A DNA stretch of 13,782 nt from CAYQAJ01 sp964415245 (GTDB lineage Bacteria > Planctomycetota > Planctomycetia > Pirellulales > Pirellulaceae): contig CAYQAJ010000133.1 of the NCBI GenBank assembly GCA_964415245.1, positions 1 through 13,782 of the forward strand. Reading direction: 5' to 3'. The number at the start of each line of letters is the position of its first letter. Within the stretch, counting starts at the first letter, position 1. Made by a program: the position numbers and the translations under genes. The notes under the pieces were generated by a model. It saw only the letters and a list, made by a program, of their open reading frames with translations. It ran no database searches and was not told the origin of the DNA. Positions 6,329-11,891 of this stretch are shown here, one piece after another.

Positions 6329-6448
6329 CTTTCAGCCGGAGGACGTCAGTTGTCAGTTGCTTCGGAGGTGAACCACTCGCATCGCCGCGTCCCGGCGATT
6401 CTGTGTGACGCTACAAATGACAACCACGGACAACTGACCACTGACAAC
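6313..6448 (+). repeat. Fold-back heptad repeat element C (rplP-rpmC spacer)
   Basis: On the plus strand 6318-6359 reads in sevens TCAGCCG, TCAGCTT, TCAGCCG, GAGGACG, TCAGTTG, TCAGTTG; a shortened unit precedes it at 6313. At 6430-6448 the inverted type appears (ACAACTGACCACTGACAAC). The 15 bases 6345-6359 and 6431-6445 are inverted repeats with one mismatch, enclosing 71 bp. Inside that loop ATCGCCG (6381-6387) and CGGCGAT (6393-6399) form a perfect 7-bp hairpin with a 5-nt loop. The whole lies in the 252-bp gap between the rplP stop (6515) and the rpmC start (6262). The remaining 66 bp next to rplP show no gene. Confidence 0.85.
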
Positions 6449-6514
6449 GACCGCTTTCCGCTCTTGCAATACGGTCCGGCCAATCACTTACTCTGCGTAC
6501 CCGACACTGCGCTC

Positions 6515-6931
6515 TCACGCCGTTCGTCGCCGCACCAATCTTACGCGAACGGGCATCTTGTGGGCCAATCGCGCGAAGCAGACGCGGGCCTGCTCCTCGG
6601 TCACGCCTCCCAACTCGTAGAGGATCGTGCCCGGCTTGATCACGGCCGCCCAAAACTCCGGTTCTCCCTTCCCCTTTCCCATGCGAGTTTCCAGCGGCGT
6701 CGAGGTGACCGACTTGTGCGGGAAGACGCGCACGTACAGCCGCCCCTCGCCGCGCACATACTGCTGCGCCGCGATGCGGCCCGCTTCGATCGTCTGTGCC
6801 TTGATCCAACCGCCTTGCAGCGCTTGCAGACCGAAGGCGCCAAATACGACGCGGTTGCCGCGGGTGGCATCACCTTTTATACGTCCTCTTTGGCTTTTTC
6901 GGTGCTTCACCCGCTTGGGCATCAGCGCCAT
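6515..6931 (-). CDS. rplP: 50S ribosomal protein L16
   Basis: L16 sits near the A site and helps position aminoacyl-tRNA. The product has 138 residues (usual 136-144). It begins MALMPKRVKHRKSQRGRIKG and contains the signature TRMGKGKGEPEFWAAVIKPG, including the arginine corresponding to E. coli Arg81, followed by ILYELGGVTEEQARVCFARL and AHKMPVRVRLV. The ATG at 6929-6931 was chosen because GGAGGTGA lies eight bases upstream; the further-upstream GTG at 6938-6940 is part of that binding site itself. This start places the first 62 bp of the gene inside the end of rpsC in another frame. The 3' side is followed by the long spacer to rpmC. Confidence 0.95.
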   Translation of the reverse strand: MALMPKRVKHRKSQRGRIKGDATRGNRVVFGAFGLQALQGGWIKAQTIEAGRIAAQQYVRGEGRLYVRVFPHKSVTSTPLETRMGKGKGEPEFWAAVIKPGTILYELGGVTEEQARVCFARLAHKMPVRVRLVRRRTA

Positions 6932-7583
6932 CGGACTCACCTCCCTCGTACATGCCGCGGTTGATCCACACTTGCACTCCGATGTGCCCCTGTGCCGTCT
7001 TCGCCTCGGTAAATCCGTAGTCGATGTTGGCCCGCAGGGTGCTTAGCGGGATCGAGCCGGAGATCTGTTTTTCGCGGCGCGCCATTTCGGCGCCGCCCAA
7101 CCGCCCCGCCAATTGCACCTTGATGCCCTTGGCTCCGGCGTCCATCGTCTGCTCCATCGCCCGCTTCATCGTGCGGCGAAAACTGGCTCGCTTGGATAAC
7201 TGTTGTGCGATTTCCTCGGCCACGAGCTGCGCGAACAGCTCGGGGCGCGATACTTCCTCGATCTTCAGGTTCACGCGGCGGCCGATCAGGTTTTGCAGGT
7301 CAGCCTGCAAGAGCTCTACTTCCTGCCCTTTCTTACCGATGATGAGGCCCGGCCTGGCAACATACAGCGTTACTTTGACTTCGTCACGAGTCCGCTCGAT
7401 CTCAATACGGTCGATACCGGCGTTGCGATACTGCGACTTGGTGGGATGTTTCTTGATGTAATCGCGGATTCTGCAATCCTCGATGAGCAGGTTGGGGAAC
7501 TCCTGCTTCGAGGCGTACCAGCGGCTCTTCCAGCCCACCATCACGCCGGTGCGAAACCCGACTGGATTAACTTTTTGGCCCAT
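6870..7583 (-). CDS. rpsC: 30S ribosomal protein S3
   Basis: S3 lines the mRNA entry channel of the small subunit and, with S4 and S5, contributes to mRNA helicase activity. The product has 237 residues. It begins MGQKVNPVGFRTGVMVGWKS, has a KH domain with the GxxG loop in PGLIIGKKGQEVE at about 83-95, and a C-terminal S3 domain with FRRTMKRAMEQTMDAGAKGIK, QLAGRLGGAEMARREK and GVQVWINRGMYEGG. The tail after that (about 22 residues, ending APKKPKRTYKR) is encoded by the same DNA as the ribosome binding site and first codons of rplP, in a different frame. I checked the codons through the overlap and saw no frameshift. A heptad array lies directly upstream of the ATG at 7581-7583. Confidence 0.96.
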   Translation of the reverse strand: MGQKVNPVGFRTGVMVGWKSRWYASKQEFPNLLIEDCRIRDYIKKHPTKSQYRNAGIDRIEIERTRDEVKVTLYVARPGLIIGKKGQEVELLQADLQNLIGRRVNLKIEEVSRPELFAQLVAEEIAQQLSKRASFRRTMKRAMEQTMDAGAKGIKVQLAGRLGGAEMARREKQISGSIPLSTLRANIDYGFTEAKTAQGHIGVQVWINRGMYEGGESDGADAQAGEAPKKPKRTYKR

Positions 7584-7586
7584 GGG

Positions 7587-7634
7587 CAGCTCTCAGCTTT
7601 CAGCTATCAACTCTCAACGCTCAAGTCTCAAGTC
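7587..7634 (+). repeat. Heptad repeat array D (rplV-rpsC junction)
   Basis: The plus strand reads in exact sevens TCAGCTT, TCAGCTA, TCAACTC, TCAACGC, TCAAGTC, TCAAGTC from 7593 to 7634, with a six-base partial unit CAGCTC at 7587-7592. It fills the 44-bp space between rplV and rpsC and extends over the last codons of rplV, so that the rplV stop codon (7628-7630) is part of a repeat unit. Its other end is 3 bp from the rpsC start codon. Confidence 0.88.
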
Positions 7635-7978
7635 AATTCTTCCAGCGTCACGTGTACGTGGGAAGTCCGCTTCAGGATCATAAACGCCATGCCGCGTGCC
7701 CGCGGTCGAACTCGCTTGAACATCGGCCCCCGGTCGACGCGGACATCCTTCACGATGAGCCGGTCGACGTGTACCGTCCGGCCCGGATTCTGGTCGGGGT
7801 CGCGGGCGTTGCCCAGGGCACTGCGAATCACCTTCTCCAACAGACGCGCCCCGCGTTGCGGCTGAAACCGCAACAGCTCGAGCGCATCGTCGGCAAACTT
7901 GCCGCGGACCATGGTCGCCAGCGGCTGGACCTTGCGCGCACTGATGTGGGCGAATCGGTGCGTAGCTTGGAATGCCAT
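7628..7978 (-). CDS. rplV: 50S ribosomal protein L22
   Basis: L22 reaches into the nascent peptide tunnel with a long beta-hairpin, forms part of its constriction with L4, and is a site of macrolide-resistance changes in other bacteria. The product has 116 residues, near the usual 110-115. It begins MAFQATHRFAHISARKVQPL (the family's R.S..K.R.V motif in variant form), continues ALELLRFQPQRGARLLEKVI and SALGNA, and has the hairpin with FKRVRPRARGMAFMILKRTSH. The ending HVHVTLEELT is cut by a stop that lies in heptad array D. The ATG at 7976-7978 has AAAGGA upstream, 33 bp after rpsS. Confidence 0.96.
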   Translation of the reverse strand: MAFQATHRFAHISARKVQPLATMVRGKFADDALELLRFQPQRGARLLEKVIRSALGNARDPDQNPGRTVHVDRLIVKDVRVDRGPMFKRVRPRARGMAFMILKRTSHVHVTLEELT

Positions 7979-8011
7979 GCTGCCGTGTCCTTTTGCCGTT
8001 ACTGCCGGCCC

Positions 8012-8278
8012 TTACCGCTTGCCCTTACCGCCGTGGCCTCGGAACGTGCGCGTGGGTGAAAACTCTCCCAGGCGATGGCCGACCATATCTTCGGTTACGA
8101 ACACCTTGTTGTGTACTTTGCCGTTATGCACCAGGAAGGTGCAGCCCACGAACTCGGGGACGATTGTGCATGCTCGGGCCCAGGTCTTGATGGGCTCGCG
8201 AGCCGAGGCCCCCTGGTTTTGCACTTTTCGGTACAGCTTGGGGTCGACGTAGGGACCCTTTTTCAGCGATCGACTCAT
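8012..8278 (-). CDS. rpsS: 30S ribosomal protein S19
   Basis: S19 lies in the head of the small subunit, pairs with S13 and touches the A-site finger bridge. The 88-residue product matches the family length (88-93). It begins MSRSLKKGPYVDPKLYRKVQ, includes RACTIVPEFVGCTFLVHNGK (the family's R.STI.P.FVG..I.VHNG), and ends with the signature VTEDMVGHRLGEFSPTRTFRGHGGKGKR in typical form. The ATG at 8276-8278 lacks a strong ribosome binding site. It is 55 bp after rplB and 33 bp before rplV. Confidence 0.97.
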   Translation of the reverse strand: MSRSLKKGPYVDPKLYRKVQNQGASAREPIKTWARACTIVPEFVGCTFLVHNGKVHNKVFVTEDMVGHRLGEFSPTRTFRGHGGKGKR

Positions 8279-8333
8279 GGACGGCGTGTCATTTCTCTCT
8301 TGGCGTCTATTCGAATTCCAGGTTCTCGGTTCG

Positions 8334-9194
<861 letters not shown>

Positions 9195-9200
9195 ATCCGT

Positions 9201-9272
9201 GTGGGGCAGGTTTTCCAACCTGCCAACAACCCTAACTTCTTACCGCGCGGCCGACAGGGATGTCTGCCCCAC
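9201..9272. repeat. 72-bp nested palindromic (REP/MITE-like) element in the rplW-rplB spacer
   Basis: The ends GTGGGGCAG (9201-9209) and CTGCCCCAC (9264-9272) are perfect 9-bp inverted repeats. Inside, GGCAGGTT (9205-9212) and AACCTGCC (9217-9224) form a perfect 8-bp hairpin with loop TTCC. GGCCGACA (9249-9256) and TGTCTGCC (9261-9268) form a second hairpin with one mismatch and loop GGGA. The DNA can thus fold either as one long stem or as two adjacent hairpins. It begins seven bases from the rplB start codon and ends 18 bases before the rplW stop, so the rplB leader is largely made of this element. It contains no open frame. From memory, similar GC-rich hairpin pairs are frequent in planctomycete spacers, but no search was run. 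Confidence 0.88.
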
Positions 9273-9289
9273 GGCTTCAGCCCTTTGCA

Positions 9290-9619
9290 TTAGAAGAAAT
9301 CAATCCGATGTTCGGAGTCCAGCGTTACAACGGCCTTCTTCCAGCGCTTGGTCATGCCGTACCGAAATCGGTATCGTCTCGGCTTGCCCCGGCGGTTCTG
9401 GGTGCGGACCTTAATCACCTTCACGTTGAACAGCTCCTCGACGGCCCGACGCACGTCGTCCTTGTCGGCCAGCGGGTTCACCTCAAAGGCGTACTGATTG
9501 TCGCGCGACGAACGGTGCATTCCCTTTTCGGTCACCAGCGGACGCAGCACCACCTGGTAAGCCTCCAGGGGCTTTCGCGTCTTCGCGGCGGCCTTGGTCG
9601 GTGCTTGCGGAGGTGCCAT
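9290..9619 (-). CDS. rplW: 50S ribosomal protein L23
   Basis: L23 sits at the tunnel exit and is the main docking site for trigger factor and SRP. The product has 109 residues (usual 95-105). After a short basic N-terminal extension (MAPPQAPTKAAAKTRKP) come YQVVLRPLVTEKGM (the family's 'I..P.ITEK' motif), NQYAFEVNPLADKDDVRRAV, EELFNVKVIKVRTQNRRGK and KRWKKAVVTL, all canonical. The ATG at 9617-9619 is preceded by CAGGTAA. It lies 30 bp after rplD. The stop at 9290-9292 is 18 bp before the palindromic element. Confidence 0.97.
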   Translation of the reverse strand: MAPPQAPTKAAAKTRKPLEAYQVVLRPLVTEKGMHRSSRDNQYAFEVNPLADKDDVRRAVEELFNVKVIKVRTQNRRGKPRRYRFRYGMTKRWKKAVVTLDSEHRIDFF

Positions 9620-9649
9620 GGCTGTTACCTGCTGCCTTGCTTCGGGCGA

Positions 9650-10318
9650 CTACGCCGTCGCTCCGGCCGCTTCAGCGGTGCGGCGCTTGCGCATCGATGC
9701 GCGACTCTTGATGGCGTCCAGCGCGGCGCGGGTTACCAGCATCCGCCGCGGGGCCAGCACCGTATAGGCGTTCAACTCCGCCACCGGCGAAACCGACACG
9801 CCTTCGATGTTTCGCGCGCTCTTGTAAACGTTGGCATCGTGCTGCTCGGTGGCCACCAGCGTGCTCAGTCCCGCGAGGCCGACGGCATCGAGCAGGGCGA
9901 CCATTTCCTTGGTGCGCGGCACGGCGAAGTCGATCTCGTCGACAATCACGATCTGGTCGTCGGCGATCTTCGAGGCGATCGCCATGCACGTCGCCACCTG
10001 CAGTGCTCGACGCGGCAGCGAGTACGAATAGTCGCGTGGTCGTATCGCGTGAATGCGTCCGCCGCCTCGACGGATGCCGCTGCGCCGCGAACCGGCGCGG
10101 GCGTTGCCCGTCCCCTTCTGGCGATACATCTTTTTGGTCGTACCGGCGACCTCGCTCCTGGTTTTCGTCTTGTGCGTCCCCATGCGGCGGTTGGCCTGAT
10201 ACATGACCACGGCGTCGTGCAAGAGTTGCTTGCTGATCCGCGGCGCAAGGTCCTGGGGCTCGATGTCGTACGAGCCGACTTTCTTGCCGCTTCGATTGTA
10301 GACGGGTAAGCTCGGCAT
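9650..10318 (-). CDS. rplD: 50S ribosomal protein L4
   Basis: L4 extends a loop into the nascent peptide tunnel next to L22; in E. coli it also represses the S10 operon. The product has 222 residues (E. coli 201). It begins MPSLPVYNRSGKKVGSYDI, includes ANRRMGTHKTKTRSEVAGTT and the tunnel-loop signature KKMYRQKGTGNARAGSRRS at about 72-90, GGGRIHAIRPRDYSYSLPRR and the C-terminal Rossmann-like part with IVIVDEIDF and VATEQHDANVYKSARNI. The last 20 residues are a basic, alanine-rich tail. The ATG at 10316-10318 has AGGTGA upstream; a longer reading begins inside rplC and was rejected. The gaps are 34 bp to rplC and 30 bp to rplW. I see no leader resembling the E. coli L4 target. Confidence 0.96.
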   Translation of the reverse strand: MPSLPVYNRSGKKVGSYDIEPQDLAPRISKQLLHDAVVMYQANRRMGTHKTKTRSEVAGTTKKMYRQKGTGNARAGSRRSGIRRGGGRIHAIRPRDYSYSLPRRALQVATCMAIASKIADDQIVIVDEIDFAVPRTKEMVALLDAVGLAGLSTLVATEQHDANVYKSARNIEGVSVSPVAELNAYTVLAPRRMLVTRAALDAIKSRASMRKRRTAEAAGATA

Positions 10319-10352
10319 GGCATTCACCTGTGGCCGCTTCCGCGTAGCGGAA

Positions 10353-11042
10353 TCAGCCCAGCTTGTTGGTCTCCCGAATGACCACGTACCCGCCGTTAGG
10401 GCCGGGCACGGCGCCGCATACGAGCAACAGGTCGTTCTCGGCATCGACCTTCACGACGCGAAGATTGCGTGCGGTAATCCGCGCGTTGCCGTACTGGCCG
10501 GCCATTTGATGCCCCTTGAACACATGGCTGGGCGAGGCGCTCATGCCGGTGGAGCCGGGGTGGCGGTGCACCTTCTTCACACCGTGCGTGGCACGCTGTC
10601 CGTGAAAGTTGTGCCGCTTCATCACGCCGGCGTAACCGCGCCCCTTGCTCGTGGCGGTAACGTCGACCGCCTTGACTTCGGCCAGCGCGTCGACGTTCAC
10701 CTGCTGGCCGATCTCGAAGCCCTCGGTCGAGCCGCGCAGCTCGCGTACGAACCGCTTGGGTTCGCAGTTGGCCTTCGGTAGAGCAGAAGTTCCCGCCGCG
10801 CTGCGCTTCTTGGCCCTTTTGCTGCCGAGCCGGGCAACGTGGCCGCGTTCGCTGCGACGGGCCAGACGACGGGGCTTATCGAGGTAACCGAGTTGGATCG
10901 CCTCGTAGCCGTCACGCTCCGCAGTGCGCACCTGGAGCACGTGGCAGGGGCCGGCTTGCAGCACCGTCACCGGAACGACGGCGCCGGACTCATCGTAGAT
11001 TTGCGTCATCCCGACCTTGCGGCCGAGTATTCCCCTAGCCAT
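10353..11042 (-). CDS. rplC: 50S ribosomal protein L3
   Basis: L3 is one of the first proteins to bind 23S rRNA, and one of its loops reaches the peptidyl transferase centre. The product has 229 residues (E. coli 209). It begins MARGILGRKVGMTQIYDESG and has VTVLQAGPCHVLQVRT, the signature DVTATSKGRGYAGVMKRHNF (127-146), HPGSTGMSASPSHVFKGHQM and AGQYGNARITARNLRVVKVD. A lysine- and arginine-rich insert lies at about 57-80. At the loop tip the three residues matching E. coli Gln148-Asn149-Gln150 are Met167-Ser168-Ala169, so the glutamine methylated by PrmB in E. coli is absent. The ATG at 11040-11042 was chosen for the canonical N-terminus. A longer upstream frame (from 11159) is not family-like. 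Confidence 0.96.
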   Translation of the reverse strand: MARGILGRKVGMTQIYDESGAVVPVTVLQAGPCHVLQVRTAERDGYEAIQLGYLDKPRRLARRSERGHVARLGSKRAKKRSAAGTSALPKANCEPKRFVRELRGSTEGFEIGQQVNVDALAEVKAVDVTATSKGRGYAGVMKRHNFHGQRATHGVKKVHRHPGSTGMSASPSHVFKGHQMAGQYGNARITARNLRVVKVDAENDLLLVCGAVPGPNGGYVVIRETNKLG

Positions 11043-11223
11043 CACGCGTACGCCCTGTGGGTGCGTCGCCGCGTGGGAACTGCGAGGCCCGATGCCCCCG
11101 TTTACCCCAGCGGCTTCCGTTTCATATCGTCGCTCTCGCCTGAGGAAAGGCCACAGCAACCTCTTGCTGCGGCGTTTTGGGCAGGCGCCCGAAAACCATT
11201 AAGGACCGGTTCACTCCCCGGAG

Positions 11224-11319
11224 ACTTGTTCCGTTGTCACCTGTTCGTTGCTTGTTGTTAGTTGCGTGTGATTAGCGGCAACCGACAACAAACAATCCTC
11301 CGACTGAAAACTGAAAACT
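11224..11319 (-). repeat. Fold-back heptad repeat element E (rpsJ-rplC spacer)
   Basis: On the minus strand, directly after the rpsJ stop, the sequence reads GAGTTT, TCAGTTT, TCAGTCG, GAGGATT, GTTTGTT, GTCGGTT in sevens, then after a short loop a CAAC-type series (GCAACTA, ACAACAA, GCAACGA, ACAGGTG, ACAACGG). Bases 11250-11265 and 11278-11293 are 16-nt inverted repeats with three mismatches around a 12-nt loop. The block TTTTCAGTCGGAGG matches arrays A and C. The element ends at the rpsJ stop codon. The rest of this 277-bp spacer (11043-11223) holds no gene; a small GGGC/GCCC hairpin lies at 11179-11190. Confidence 0.83.
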
Positions 11320-11646
11320 CTACCTGCTCGAGGCCTTGATTTTGATCTCCACGCCGGCCGGAAGGCTCAGCTTGTTCAATGCCTCGATCGTTTTCGCTGT
11401 CGCCTGCACGATATCGATCAATCGCTTGTGCGTGCGGATTTCAAACTGCTGGCGGGCCTTCTTGTCCACGTGGGGACCCGAAAGCACGGTGTACCGCTCA
11501 ATCCGCGTGGGCAACGGTATGGGGCCATGCACTTCGGAGTGGGTCCGCTTGGCGGTGTCCACAATCTCCTGGGCGCTTTGGTCCAGAACGCTGTGGTCGT
11601 ACGCCTCCATGCGGATGCGGATGACTTCCTGAGATTGCGCCGGCAC
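11320..11646 (-). CDS. rpsJ: 30S ribosomal protein S10
   Basis: S10 belongs to the head of the small subunit and, with NusB, also acts in transcription antitermination in many bacteria. The product has 108 residues (usual 102-105). It begins (M)PAQSQEVIRIRMEAYDHSVL, the family start, and contains AKRTHSEVHGPIPLPTRIERY (family: A..TGA.V.GPIPLPT), VLSGPHVDKKARQQFEIRTH with the conserved RTHKR run, IDIVQATAKTIEAL and ends LPAGVEIKIKASSR. The start is the GTG at 11644-11646, with AGGAG eight bases upstream. A longer reading from 11745 would begin upstream of the likely transcription start and is not family-like. It is the first gene of the S10 operon and has its own candidate promoter. Confidence 0.96.
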   Translation of the reverse strand: MPAQSQEVIRIRMEAYDHSVLDQSAQEIVDTAKRTHSEVHGPIPLPTRIERYTVLSGPHVDKKARQQFEIRTHKRLIDIVQATAKTIEALNKLSLPAGVEIKIKASSR

Positions 11647-11675
11647 GGGAAACGCTCCTGTGGCCCGATCCCCCC

Positions 11676-11741
11676 GCGGCCGGTCGCCCCCTAAGAGGGC
11701 CGCGTACCGCGACTTTCGCCGCCCATTAGCCTGTGGCGAAA
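11676..11741 (-). promoter_or_regulatory. Structured 5' leader of rpsJ
   Basis: Between the predicted transcription start (about 11741) and the rpsJ ribosome binding site two stems can form: TTTCGCC (11714-11720) with GGCGAAA (11735-11741), 7 bp with a 14-nt loop; and GCGGCC (11676-11681) with GGCCGC (11698-11703), 6 bp with a 16-nt loop. A leader of about 95 nt upstream of an S10 operon suggests autogenous control, as known for the L4-regulated E. coli leader, but I see no sequence that identifies the ligand. Confidence 0.4.
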
Positions 11742-11747
11742 CCACTG

Positions 11748-11776
11748 AATTTAAGGCAGGGTGCCGATGGCGTCAA
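11748..11776 (-). promoter_or_regulatory. Sigma70-type promoter for rpsJ and the S10 cluster
   Basis: On the minus strand TTGACG (11771-11776) matches the -35 consensus at five of six bases. TAAATT (11748-11753) matches the -10 box at four of six, and the spacing is exactly 17 bp. Predicted transcription would begin near 11741, about 95 nt before the rpsJ GTG. Position, spacing and lack of a gene here make it the best promoter candidate in the window. Confidence 0.62.
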
Positions 11777-11836
11777 CACCCGTTCGCCGCCGGAAAATGG
11801 GCGATCGGCGATTTACCGATAACTGCGGAAAGCCGA

Positions 11837-11870
11837 CCGCCACCTCGCTTGCGGTTTCGCGAGGTGGCGG
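11837..11870 (-). terminator. Strong GC-rich hairpin downstream of the EF-G gene
   Basis: CCGCCACCTCGC (11837-11848) and GCGAGGTGGCGG (11859-11870) are a perfect 12-bp inverted repeat with a 10-nt loop, starting 22 bases after the EF-G stop. On the minus strand the following bases are TCGGCTTTCCGC, with no long T-run, so as an intrinsic terminator it is atypical. It may end or stabilise the EF-G transcript ahead of the separate rpsJ promoter. Confidence 0.5.
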
Positions 11871-11891
11871 GCAGACCGAAAGCCCCGAACG

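Noticed and set aside
9195..9218. Earlier TTG start for rplB at 9216-9218
   Set aside because: It would add eight residues encoded by the palindromic element, whereas the ATG at 9192-9194 gives exactly the L2 family N-terminus. It cannot be fully excluded, because the ATG lacks a clear ribosome binding site.
10353..11159. rplC start at 11159, giving a 268-residue L3
   Set aside because: The extra 39 residues are not L3-like and come from the spacer; the ATG at 11040-11042 gives the canonical MARGILGRKVGMT start.
11175..11195. TTTTGGGC/GCCCGAAAA hairpin in the rpsJ-rplC spacer as an intrinsic terminator
   Set aside because: The GC core is only 4 bp, the flanking TTTT/AAAA pairs include a bulge, and no separate T-tail follows on the minus strand.
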